From assembly GCA_019637195.1 (NCBI GenBank), contig JAHBWA010000040.1:1-62550 (forward strand): DNA of 62,550 bases. Direction: 5' to 3'. Source of the stretch: Labilithrix sp. GTDB taxonomy: Bacteria; Myxococcota_A; Polyangia; Polyangiales; Polyangiaceae. The notes under the pieces were generated by a model, which was not told where the DNA came from, did not search any database, and worked only from the letters and a program-made list of their open reading frames with translations. Positions 18,496-26,677 of the stretch are shown in pieces. Position numbers and translations under genes: made by a program. Positions within the stretch are counted from its first letter, which is position 1. Each line of letters starts with the position of its first letter.

Positions 18496-18993
18496 TCAGT
18501 CGGCGCAGTCCTGGTAACAGGCGTTGAGCGCGGTGCACTCGGCGTCCTCGAAGCAGCCGTCCCACGCGGCGCAGCACGACGTGTTCGTGCACTGATCGCA
18601 GTCGAGCGAGATCGTGACGACCTCGGCGCGGCACGTCCCGCCGTCGGGCGCCGCGCCGTCCGCGATCACGCCGCCGTCGAGCGCCCGCTCCTCGATGCAC
18701 GGGTCGACGCAGAAGGTCTCCCAGCAGGAGTTTATCGCCTCGTCCTTCGCGAGGCCGGTCGGATGAGCCTCCTCGCAGGCTTGGCGGCACGACTTCGGCG
18801 GCGGGCCTTCCTCGTCGACCGGCGGCGGGCGGTTCGCGTCGGGGGCCCTGCCGTCGGGTCCTGCGTCGCCCGCGGCGGGCGCGCTCTCGTCGCCGGAGCA
18901 GCCGCTGCTCGTGAAGGGCAGCGAGAGCGCCGCGCCGAACGTCGCGAGGACGACGCCGGCCCCGAGCGACCGAGAGCTCATGCGAAGACTCAT
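18496..18993 (-). CDS. Cys-rich lipoprotein, unknown function
   Basis: A 165-residue protein with a signal peptide ending at SSGC, an Asp/Pro/Gly-rich linker (residues ~30-60), then a compact domain with about a dozen Cys (CRQACEEAHP, CWETFCVDPC, CDQCTNTSCCAAWDGC, CTALNACYQDC). This spacing is common in myxobacterial secreted proteins and suggests a disulfide-stabilised repeat. The start chosen is ATG 18993; ATG 18981 is equally possible. It lies 72 nt upstream of clpB on the same strand, so shared transcription is possible. Role unknown. Confidence 0.75.
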   Translation of the reverse strand: MSLRMSSRSLGAGVVLATFGAALSLPFTSSGCSGDESAPAAGDAGPDGRAPDANRPPPVDEEGPPPKSCRQACEEAHPTGLAKDEAINSCWETFCVDPCIEERALDGGVIADGAAPDGGTCRAEVVTISLDCDQCTNTSCCAAWDGCFEDAECTALNACYQDCAD

Positions 18994-19083
18994 GGTCGAG
19001 CCGGTACCCGCCGTGGGCGGCGTGGTCAAGCTCGTCCGTCCGCTCGAGGCGATCGCTGCGGCGCCCGTGAGCGCCGTCGCAGC

Positions 19084-19338
19084 TCAGGCAGCGAGCTTCT
19101 TGTCGAGCTCACCCGAGCGGTCGAGCGCGCGGAGCTCGTCGAAGCCGCCGATCGGCTCGTCGCCGATGAAGATCTGCGGCACCGTGCGGCGCCCTGTCGT
19201 CTCGACGAGCCAGCTGCGCTTCTCCGGATCGCCCGAGACGTCGATCTCCTCGAACGCGATGCCGCGCCCCTTGAGCAGGAGCTTGGCGCGAACGCAGTAC
19301 GGACAGATCAGGGTCGTGTAGAGGCGTACGGCCTTCAT
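19084..19338 (-). CDS. grxC: Glutaredoxin
   Basis: An 84-residue dithiol glutaredoxin. The active site CPYC is at residues 12-15, preceded by the beta-strand VRLYTTLI. The cis-Pro loop TVPQIFIGDEPIGGFDEL provides the glutathione-binding GG motif. It reduces disulfides or glutathione mixed disulfides using GSH in the cytosol. A GGGAG ribosome site precedes the ATG, and TATGCT lies just upstream as a possible -10. Its neighbours are a Cys-rich lipoprotein gene downstream and an aminotransferase gene upstream; no functional link is evident. Confidence 0.93.
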   Translation of the reverse strand: MKAVRLYTTLICPYCVRAKLLLKGRGIAFEEIDVSGDPEKRSWLVETTGRRTVPQIFIGDEPIGGFDELRALDRSGELDKKLAA

Positions 19339-19423
19339 GGGTCTCCCAGGAGCATAAGAAGCCCATGCGGCGCTGGCGAGCCCCGATCGGCGTCTTCGAG
19401 CAGGGGCCCGGAGCGGAGGGACG

Positions 19424-20629
19424 TCAGACCGCGAGGGCGTCGACGAGACGCTCGACGTCCTTCGCGGCCACCGAGCAGAGCGCCACGCGGAGCGCGCCCT
19501 TCTGCGGGACGACGAAGACGCCCTTGTCCTTCATCCGCACCCCGCGCTCGTGCGCGTCGTCGGCGAAGACGGTGACGAAGAATCCGCCCTCGTAGCGCGG
19601 GTAGCGGAGCCCGCGCTTCGGCGCGAGCTCGTTGAACGCCGCCACGCGCGCGCCCAGCAGCGCCTTCAGCTCGTCGCGCTCACGGTCGCACGCCGAGGCG
19701 AGCGCCGGATCGGTGAGCAGCCGGGTGATCGCCCGCATGCCGCCGCGCGTGCAGTTCGACCACGTGCCGCGGCACGAGTACGACAGCGCCGCCTCGGTCG
19801 CGGTGCGCGCCGCCGGGTCCGGCACGCAGGCGATGATCGCGCCGACGCGGAGGCCGTAGTGCGTGTACGTCTTCGACGCGCTCCACGCGAAGACGAGCCC
19901 GACCTTGCCGAGCAGCGGCCGGAGCTCCTTCAGGAAGGCGCGCGGATCGCTCGCGTTATAGGCGAAGTACGCCATGTCGACGAGGAGCGTGACCGGTGCC
20001 GACGCCGCGTGGGCGAGCAGCCGCTCGACGACCGCGCGCCACTCCTCGGCGCGCATCGAGTAGCCGGTCGGGTTGTGGCAAGGATCGTTCAAGAAGAGCA
20101 AGACGCGCTTCTGCTCGGCGATCTGCGCCGCGAGCGCGCGGTCGAGCGCGGCGACGTCCATCGAGCCGTCGGCGGCGAACATCGAGAAGGTCGAGACCTT
20201 GCGCTCGCCCTCGTCGCAGAGCGTCTGGTACGGGCCCCAGAAGTAGCTCGTGGTCAGCAGCGACTGGCCGGGCTCGAGGTAGTTCGCGATCGCGTGGCGG
20301 AGCGCGCCCGTCCCGCCCGGCGTCGCGGCCGCGACCGCCGAGGCGCGCATCTCGGGCTCGTCCTTGAAGACGTCCGCGATGACGGCGGCGAGGAAGTCGC
20401 TCGAGCCGGCGATCGGCGCGTACGGCGCCCACTCCTCGGCCGGCACCTCGTGGACGGCGCGGGCCGCCGTCGGGAGGATGGCGAGGGCGCCGTCGTCGTG
20501 GAGCAGCGCGCCGACGGTCCCGTTCACGATCGCCTCGCCCTTGGCCTTCCGCGTCACGGCCTCCTTGTTGAGCGCGAAGATCGGGTCATCGGACGGACGG
20601 CCCTGGTGAGACGGAATGACGTGGAGCAT
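19424..20629 (-). CDS. Class I/II aminotransferase (aromatic/aspartate type)
   Basis: A 401-residue fold-type-I PLP aminotransferase of the aspartate/aromatic aminotransferase group. Visible features: DPIFALNKEA at the N-terminus, ATPGGTGALRHAIANYLEPG (cofactor phosphate loop), NDPCHNPTGYSM, WSASKTYTHYGLRVG with the Schiff-base Lys, and CRGTWSNCTRGG. The HNPTG and SASK-x4-Y-GLRVG motifs resemble the TyrB/AspC branch. It should move amino groups between an amino acid and 2-oxoglutarate; substrate preference is unresolved. The ATG at 20629 follows weak ribosome-site sequence. It lies 119 nt downstream of trmH on the same strand. Confidence 0.85.
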   Translation of the reverse strand: MLHVIPSHQGRPSDDPIFALNKEAVTRKAKGEAIVNGTVGALLHDDGALAILPTAARAVHEVPAEEWAPYAPIAGSSDFLAAVIADVFKDEPEMRASAVAAATPGGTGALRHAIANYLEPGQSLLTTSYFWGPYQTLCDEGERKVSTFSMFAADGSMDVAALDRALAAQIAEQKRVLLFLNDPCHNPTGYSMRAEEWRAVVERLLAHAASAPVTLLVDMAYFAYNASDPRAFLKELRPLLGKVGLVFAWSASKTYTHYGLRVGAIIACVPDPAARTATEAALSYSCRGTWSNCTRGGMRAITRLLTDPALASACDRERDELKALLGARVAAFNELAPKRGLRYPRYEGGFFVTVFADDAHERGVRMKDKGVFVVPQKGALRVALCSVAAKDVERLVDALAV

Positions 20630-20748
20630 GGCCCAGCCTGCTACCGCTCGCGCGCTCCCGCGTAAAGCACCCATGCGCCGGCGCACGCGATCGGCGCCGC
20701 GATGCGTCGTGACCGCGCGCGCCCCGAGCACGCCTGTCCGCGAGCGCG

Positions 20749-21450
20749 TCAGTCGGAGTGCTTCAGCACCTCGTCGGCCTTGTCCACCGAGAGGTACAGC
20801 CCGCGCGCGTAGAGCCGCCGCCGGTCGTGCTCGGGCAGGTCCCCGCGCCGCGACGCGGTGGCCGACGCGAGCAGGATCGCCGCTACCACCGAGACGTTCA
20901 GGCTCTCGACGAAGCCGCGCATCGGCACGCGGACGCTGCGCGCGCAGGCGCGCGCGAGCTCCTCGGAGATCCCGTCGCGCTCGTTCCCGAGGACGATGGC
21001 GAGGCGCGGGATCGTCGCGAGGTCCGCGGGCGCGAGCTCGCCCTCGGCGTGCGCGCCGACCAGCTCGTAGCCTTCGCCGCGCAGGGCTGCGATGGCCTCC
21101 TCCGACCGTTGCCAGCGGCGGAGGTCCACCCACTTCTCCGACCCGCGCGACACGGACGGAGCGAGGAGGAACGCCTCCTTCCGCTCGATGACGTTGATCC
21201 GCTGGACGCCGAACGCCTCGCACGATCGCACGACCGCCGCGCCGTTGTGAGGATCGTGCGGCGCGTCGAAGACGACCTGCACGCTGTCGAGCCGCGCGTC
21301 GATGACGGAGAGCAGCCGCTGCCGCCTGCGCTCGAGGACCAGCGGCTCGAGGAGCGCGATCACCCGCTCGGGGGCCTGGCGCTCGACCTTGGCGATGAGG
21401 GAGGGGACGACCTGGCTCCCGGGGAGCACCCCTTCGCTGTGACGCCGCAT
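20749..21450 (-). CDS. trmH: tRNA (guanosine-2'-O-)-methyltransferase, TrmH family
   Basis: A 233-residue SPOUT-class RNA methyltransferase. The three family motifs are present: DPHNGAAVVRSCEAFG (motif 1, SAM knot Asn), VLGNERDGIS (motif 2) and RVPMRGFVESLNVSVVAAI (motif 3). Residues 1-50 give the N-terminal RNA-contact helix. Best match is TrmH, which 2'-O-methylates G18 in the tRNA D-loop, rather than the rRNA enzyme RlmB, because of length and the PMRGFVESLNVS form. A CTAG-containing TAGCTG lies 10 nt before the ATG and GAGGG lies in between, so both leadered and near-leaderless initiation are possible. Confidence 0.88.
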   Translation of the reverse strand: MRRHSEGVLPGSQVVPSLIAKVERQAPERVIALLEPLVLERRRQRLLSVIDARLDSVQVVFDAPHDPHNGAAVVRSCEAFGVQRINVIERKEAFLLAPSVSRGSEKWVDLRRWQRSEEAIAALRGEGYELVGAHAEGELAPADLATIPRLAIVLGNERDGISEELARACARSVRVPMRGFVESLNVSVVAAILLASATASRRGDLPEHDRRRLYARGLYLSVDKADEVLKHSD

Positions 21451-21523
21451 GTCGGGCCCTCAGCTAGCACGATCGGCCACGCTTCCCCACCAGAACAGCC
21501 CAGCCGCACGCCCGCGTTGACCA

Positions 21524-21539
21524 CTGCGCAAAGGCGCAG
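21524..21539. promoter_or_regulatory. CTGCGC-N4-GCGCAG palindrome in the trmH/tamB intergenic region
   Basis: A perfect 6+6 inverted repeat with an AAAG centre lies in the 202-bp divergent region between trmH and the TamB-like gene. It could be an operator for either gene. I found no strong sigma-70 hexamers next to it; nothing else structured is visible in this gap. Confidence 0.25.
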
Positions 21540-21652
21540 AACCGCGCAGCAAACTGGGGACGGACGGGGTGGCCGGCTATGCTCGAGGATCCAGATCCGT
21601 CAAACGCGAGGTCGGCCACTTTCATCGAAGGGGCTGGCCCCCGACCCCAGCG

Positions 21653-24600
21653 ATGGAAGCGCGAAGCTCGAGCACACAGCTGCCCCCCGTACGGCGCACC
21701 CGGCGCCGCGACTGGGTGCGCCTCGTCTGCCGGATCCTCTGCGTCTTCTTCGCGTTCTGCGGGCTCGTCCCCGTCGGGGTCGGCCTGCTCGCGCGGACCC
21801 CGTGGGCGCGCGGCGCCGCGACCCGGGAGACGCGCGCGCTCCTCGCCGGCTTCGGCGTCGACGCGCGCTACGAGCTCGATCTGCGCGTCTGGCCGCTCAG
21901 CGTCTCGCTCACGGACATCCGGGTCGAGGCGAGCGATCAGGGGACGCCCTTCTTGACCGCCAAGCGGGCGACGGCCAAGCCGAAGATCTTCGGGCTCCTC
22001 GCCGGCAAGGTCCTGATCGACGAGATCGAGATCGACCAGCCGAAGGCGCGCGTCGTCCTCGAGGACGGCAAGCTGAAGAACCTCGCGCTCGACCTGCCCG
22101 ACACGCCCAAGTCGGAGAAGAAGGTGCGCGCTCCGTTCTCGGTCGTCTCCACCAGCGAGGCGGAGGTCGACATCACGATCGACGCCACGCGCGTCGTGGC
22201 GCGCGAGATCGACGCCGACGTCACGGTCGACGACGACGGCGAGGGCGGCGACGCGTTCGAGATCGCCCTCCGCGTCGGGGAGGCCAGGACGAGGCTCGTG
22301 CGCACGGTCAAGCCGGCCACCGCCGACGCGCCTGCCGTCATCGCGGTCGACGACGACACGCTCTGTCGCGTCGACGGGCGCGCGCGCGTCGAGGACAAGC
22401 GCGTGCTCGTCCGCCGCTTCGAGGCGCACGGGAGCGCCGACATGGACCCCGCCGCGGACACCCACCTCGGCTGCGACCTGCCGAAGACCGACTACCGCTA
22501 CGTCGAGCTCGGGCTCGGGCACTTCGCCGTCACGCTGCCGAAGTCCGACGGCGAGGTCCCGAACTTCGAGGGGCACGTCAAGGCGCGCGCCCCGATCCCG
22601 CTCGTCGGACGCACCGGGCCCGGGGCGCCGATCACCGCGGGCTGGGTCGGCGTCGACGTCGAGCTCCGCTACACGCCCGAGACGCCGATCCCGGACCTCG
22701 CGGGGCGCCTCGAGGTGCACGACCTCCGCGTCGCGCGCTTCGACTTCGCGAGGAACGTGACGAGCGAGGTCGCGGTGCGACGCGGGGTCGTCTCGGTGCC
22801 GCTCACGAGGCTCGACATCGCCGACAGCGTGACGGAGATCCGCGACGTCGAGGTGCGTCCGTTCGAGAAGGGCATCCCGATCAAGGTCGGCAGCGTCGAC
22901 ATCAAGAACGCGAACTTCACGTCGCTCCTCCGCGACTTCCGCGTGCACCCGCGCCCGTTCGTGGCGTGGGACATCCGCGACGTGCGCGTCTCGGACGTCC
23001 GCGGCACGGCGGAGCCGTTGAAGCTGGACGGCGACATCGCCGGCAGGACCTACGACTTCGCCGTCTTCGACAAGCCCGCCCAGGATCCGGCGCGGGGTCG
23101 CGTCATCGGCGTGCGCGACGCCGCGCTGAGCGGCAAGCTGGCGGTGCGCCCGAAGGGCTTCGAGTTCGCGAGCATGACGGTGACCACGCCGAAGAGCGTC
23201 GTCAACAACGTCACCGTGATGATCGGCTACCACGACGAGCTCCGCATCGACGTCGGCGGCGGGAGGATCGACATCAGCGAGGTCTCGCCGCTCGGCTCGG
23301 TCGTGATGGCCGGGATCGCCGAGCCCAAGGTCACGGTGAGCGGCGACGTCGGGAGCCCGATGCTCGTGGCCGACACGTCGATCAAGGACTTCGTCATCGG
23401 CGACATCCCGTTCGGGAACGTCACCCAGGCCCACGTCGAGTCGGACATCTCGAAGCTGATCGTCGACATCACCGACGCGAAGGCGCAGAAGGGCAAGAGC
23501 GCCTACGAGATGTCGACGGCGCGCCTCGACTTCAACAAGCCGGCGAACATGCGGCTCGACGGGCAGGCGTCGTCGAAGAGCCTCAACGTGCGCGACTTCT
23601 TCTCGATGTTCCGCCTCGACGAGGACCCGCGCTTCGCCGAAATCGACGGCAACCTCGAGACGACCGCCCGCATCCACCTCGCGCTCGGCGGTCCCGAGGA
23701 CGTCTGCAAGGGCGGCTTCCTCAGCGTGGCGGCGTCGACGAACGCGCGCGACCTGAACCTGCTCGGCGAGCGCTTCGACGAGGGGCACGCCGACTTCGAG
23801 TATCGCTGGGTCGATCGCCTCGCCGGGATCGACGGCGCGGAGATCGACGTCCGGTCGCTCTCCCTCACGAAGGTGAAGAAGGCGAGCCAGGGCCCGGGCG
23901 GCGCGCGCCCGCGCGGGGGCGAGCGCGTCGGTTCCGTGCTCGGCTCGCTCGCGGTCCACCGCGGCGGGGACATGCGCGGCAGCCTCGTCGTCCAGGGCTT
24001 CCCGCTCGCGCGCACCGATCTCCTCGGGCCCGCGGCGAAGAAGCTCGAGGGCGCCGCGTCGGGGGTGGCGCGCATCGGCGGGAAGCTCAGCGCCTTCGAC
24101 ATCGAGGCGGACGTGAACGTCACGCCGATACGCATCATGGGGTCGGCGTTCGGCGGCTCGGACCTGCACGTGGCGATGACGCAGAAGCCCGGGACGGACA
24201 AGCCGATCGGGAAGACGCCGTGCGGCGCGCCGATCGCCGCGCCGTTCAGCAAGGAGGCGTACCTCAAGGACACGTCCTCGCAGGGAGAGCTCCGCGTCTC
24301 GGGGGCGCTCTTCGGCGGCCAGGTGCGGCTCGAGGACGTCGTCGCGACGCGGCAGAAGGCGTCCGTGATCACGGGCAAGGTCGCGCTCGACCGCTTCGAC
24401 CTCGGGCCGATCGGCAAGATCCTCACGGCGAACGACGATCCGACGGCGGCGCCCGCGACGCCGCTCGGCGGCGAGCTCACCGGGGAGATCGCGCTCGACC
24501 GGATCGCGACGGACGACCTCGCGCGCGCGAAGGTCCGCTTCTCGCCGAAGACGCTCCGGGTGAACCGCGGCGGGCAGAAGATCGAGCTCCGCGACAAAGA

Positions 24601-26170
24601 GGCCGTCTTCGCGCTCGCGGACGACCGCGTCTCGTTTCCGAAGGTGACGTTCGATCTCGCGACGCCGAACGGGCTGAAGGGCTCGTTCGCCGTGAGCGGC
24701 GAGGTGCGGAAGGTGACGCGCGGAGGCGATCTGAGCCTCGAGGCGACGCTCTCTCCCATCGATCTGGGGCTGCTCGTCGGCGTCGTCCCGAAGATGACGC
24801 GCGCCGTCGGCACGCTGAGCGGCTCGGTGAAGGTCTCGGGCCGCCCGGCCGAGCCCGACCTCGACGGGCGTCTCAAGGTGAGGGGCGGGGAGTTCGGCAT
24901 CAAGGGCCTGCCCGGCGGGATCACCGACGTCGAGGTCGACGTCGAGGCCGACGAGACGGAGGCGCGGATCACGCGCGCGGTCGGTCACTTCCTCGGCGGC
25001 GACGTCTCCATGACGGCGCACATGCCGCTCAAGGGCGGGCAGCTCGGCGTCGCCCGGGCGACGGTCGTGGGGCGCCAGCTCTACGTCGCGCCGGTCGACG
25101 GCGTGCGTGCCACGCTCGACGCCGATCTCGAGGTCACGGTGAACCCGTCCGCGCCGTCCGCGCACGGGCGCCTCCCGTTCGTCGGCGGCGAGGTGTCGAT
25201 CACGCAGTTCGAGTACACGCGCCCGGTCACGCTCGATCTCACCGGCTTCAAGGGCGGCGCCAAGCGGACGATCGTCGAGGCGTACGATCCGTCGGCGGAC
25301 GCGGTCACGTTCGGGATCGACGTGCGCTCGCGCGCGCCGCTCCAGATCCACAACAACCTCGTCGACGCGAAGCTCGCCATCGATCCGCGCGGCATCCACG
25401 TCACCGGGACGAACCAGCGCATCGGCCTGCGCGGTGAGCTCGCGACGATGCCCGGCGGCCGGTTCCGGGTCTTCGCGAACGACTTCGAGGTGCAGAAGGG
25501 GACGATCCGCTTCGACGATCCGACGCGCGTGGTCCCGCACGTCGACATCACCGGCGTGACGGAGTACCGCCGCTACAACAACACCGTCTCGAGTCCGACC
25601 TCCGGCGCGGCGAACACCGCCGGCGGCGCGGGCGTCACGTCCGGCAACATCTCGAGCGGCGGCCGTGGCGGCGGGCTCTGGCGAATCACGCTCCACGCCT
25701 ACGGCGACACCGAAGATCTCCACGTCGACATGACGAGCGATCCGGCGCTCAGCCGCGAGGACATCTTCTTCCTCCTGACCATCGGGCTCACGCGCGCCGA
25801 GGTCGACCAGGTGCGATCGGGCTCCGTCTACGCGAGCGCCGCCTTCGAGGCGATCGGCACGGTGAGCGGCGCCGACCGCGCGGTGAAGACGGCCATCCCG
25901 GTGATCGACGACTTCCGCTTCGGCAGCGCGTACTCGCCGCGAACCGGCCGCACCGAGCCGCAGGTCACGCTCGGGCGCCGCCTGACGGACAACGTCCGGG
26001 CCAACGTCTCGACCGGGTTGACCGAGGACCGACAGCTCCGCTCCAACGTGGAGTGGCGCCTGAGCCGGCCGCTCAGCGTGCAGACGTCGTACGACAACAT
26101 CAGCACCGTGTCGTCCGGCTCGGTCGGCAACTTCGGCCTCGATTTCCGCTGGCGCATCGAGTTCGACTGA
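21653..26170 (+). CDS. TamB-like translocation/assembly module protein (DUF490)
   Basis: A 1505-residue protein anchored by one N-terminal membrane helix (residues ~22-45, LCRILCVFFAFCGLVPVGVGLLA), followed by a very long beta-rich region of AsmA/TamB repeats and a C-terminal DUF490 domain (~1150-1505). The end shows HAYGDTEDLHVDMTSDP, LSREDIFFLLTIGLTRAEV and a final stretch of barrel-like strands ending in aromatic residues. TamB-type proteins span the periplasm as a hydrophobic groove, working in phospholipid transport and outer-membrane protein assembly with an Omp85 partner. A large Omp85 gene lies 23 kb away rather than adjacent. Length exceeds E. coli TamB (about 1260). ATG 21653 was chosen to begin just before the membrane anchor. 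Confidence 0.88.
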   Translation: MEARSSSTQLPPVRRTRRRDWVRLVCRILCVFFAFCGLVPVGVGLLARTPWARGAATRETRALLAGFGVDARYELDLRVWPLSVSLTDIRVEASDQGTPFLTAKRATAKPKIFGLLAGKVLIDEIEIDQPKARVVLEDGKLKNLALDLPDTPKSEKKVRAPFSVVSTSEAEVDITIDATRVVAREIDADVTVDDDGEGGDAFEIALRVGEARTRLVRTVKPATADAPAVIAVDDDTLCRVDGRARVEDKRVLVRRFEAHGSADMDPAADTHLGCDLPKTDYRYVELGLGHFAVTLPKSDGEVPNFEGHVKARAPIPLVGRTGPGAPITAGWVGVDVELRYTPETPIPDLAGRLEVHDLRVARFDFARNVTSEVAVRRGVVSVPLTRLDIADSVTEIRDVEVRPFEKGIPIKVGSVDIKNANFTSLLRDFRVHPRPFVAWDIRDVRVSDVRGTAEPLKLDGDIAGRTYDFAVFDKPAQDPARGRVIGVRDAALSGKLAVRPKGFEFASMTVTTPKSVVNNVTVMIGYHDELRIDVGGGRIDISEVSPLGSVVMAGIAEPKVTVSGDVGSPMLVADTSIKDFVIGDIPFGNVTQAHVESDISKLIVDITDAKAQKGKSAYEMSTARLDFNKPANMRLDGQASSKSLNVRDFFSMFRLDEDPRFAEIDGNLETTARIHLALGGPEDVCKGGFLSVAASTNARDLNLLGERFDEGHADFEYRWVDRLAGIDGAEIDVRSLSLTKVKKASQGPGGARPRGGERVGSVLGSLAVHRGGDMRGSLVVQGFPLARTDLLGPAAKKLEGAASGVARIGGKLSAFDIEADVNVTPIRIMGSAFGGSDLHVAMTQKPGTDKPIGKTPCGAPIAAPFSKEAYLKDTSSQGELRVSGALFGGQVRLEDVVATRQKASVITGKVALDRFDLGPIGKILTANDDPTAAPATPLGGELTGEIALDRIATDDLARAKVRFSPKTLRVNRGGQKIELRDKEAVFALADDRVSFPKVTFDLATPNGLKGSFAVSGEVRKVTRGGDLSLEATLSPIDLGLLVGVVPKMTRAVGTLSGSVKVSGRPAEPDLDGRLKVRGGEFGIKGLPGGITDVEVDVEADETEARITRAVGHFLGGDVSMTAHMPLKGGQLGVARATVVGRQLYVAPVDGVRATLDADLEVTVNPSAPSAHGRLPFVGGEVSITQFEYTRPVTLDLTGFKGGAKRTIVEAYDPSADAVTFGIDVRSRAPLQIHNNLVDAKLAIDPRGIHVTGTNQRIGLRGELATMPGGRFRVFANDFEVQKGTIRFDDPTRVVPHVDITGVTEYRRYNNTVSSPTSGAANTAGGAGVTSGNISSGGRGGGLWRITLHAYGDTEDLHVDMTSDPALSREDIFFLLTIGLTRAEVDQVRSGSVYASAAFEAIGTVSGADRAVKTAIPVIDDFRFGSAYSPRTGRTEPQVTLGRRLTDNVRANVSTGLTEDRQLRSNVEWRLSRPLSVQTSYDNISTVSSGSVGNFGLDFRWRIEFD

Positions 26171-26198
26171 CGAGCCCGTGCGCGTCGAGCGTCGTGCG

Positions 26199-26246
26199 GG
26201 CGGACGCCGACTCCGGGCCGACCCGTCGCCGCCGCCGGCGTCCGCC
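26199..26246. terminator. Bidirectional inverted repeat after the TamB-like gene
   Basis: Perfect 11-bp arms (26199-26209 and 26236-26246) separated by 26 nt, filling the gap between convergent genes and ending at the stop codon of the minus-strand mini-gene. No T-tract. Likely terminator or transcript-end stem. Confidence 0.45.
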
Positions 26247-26441
26247 TCAGCGCGTGCGCTCGAACGAGACCGGGGAGCGGAGCTTCGGGGACGCGTCAGC
26301 GCCCTGACGCGACGGCCGTCCGTCAGGCGCGAGCTGCATCCCCGCGTAGCCGAAGCAGCTCACGGTTCCGGCCAGCAGGCAGACGGCGGCGAGCCAGAAG
26401 ACGGGGTCGAAGCGACGATGCGGCTTGGTCGTGGCGGTCAT
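26247..26441 (-). CDS. Single-helix membrane mini-protein
   Basis: A 64-residue protein with a basic N-terminal tail, one hydrophobic helix (residues ~12-33, PVFWLAAVCLLAGTVSCFGY) and a polar, positively charged C-terminus. The ATG at 26441 has a good ribosome site (AGAGGAG about 10 nt upstream), which supports it as a real gene despite its size. It follows the Roadblock-protein gene on the same strand after a 236-nt gap holding a tandem repeat. No family is recognised; it may be an accessory subunit of the upstream membrane proteins. Confidence 0.6.
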   Translation of the reverse strand: MTATTKPHRRFDPVFWLAAVCLLAGTVSCFGYAGMQLAPDGRPSRQGADASPKLRSPVSFERTR

Positions 26442-26581
26442 GGCGTTGACGCTCCTCTCGCAGAGGCGATGGGTTCGAGAGGACGTCACTGCAGCGGCTG
26501 TGCCGCAGCGACCGGCGTTCGCGGGCTGCCGGCGCAGGGGAGCCGTCGTCCGGCGGAGCCGCCGACGTGGCGCGGTCGTCC

Positions 26582-26658
26582 GGCGGAGACGCAGCGGAGC
26601 CGCCGTCTGGCGGAGACGCAGCGGAGCCGCCGTCTGGCGGAGACGCAGGGAGCCGCCG
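26582..26658. repeat. 27-bp tandem repeat array between two minus-strand genes
   Basis: Two perfect adjacent 27-bp units (26582-26608 and 26609-26635) and a third shortened copy (26636-26658), with diverged partial copies further 5' (from about 26531). Units contain GGCGGAGAC and GCCGCCGTCT segments able to pair within and between copies. The array occupies the gap between the Roadblock-protein gene and the mini-protein gene; no conserved gene crosses it. Confidence 0.75.
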
Positions 26659-26677
26659 CGCCGGGCGCGCTGGCGGC

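Noticed and set aside
26442..26677. Protein made of nine-residue repeats read through the 27-bp array
   Set aside because: All frames through the array are simple Arg/Ala/Thr or Arg/Gly repeats with no start signal and no sequence typical of real genes here.
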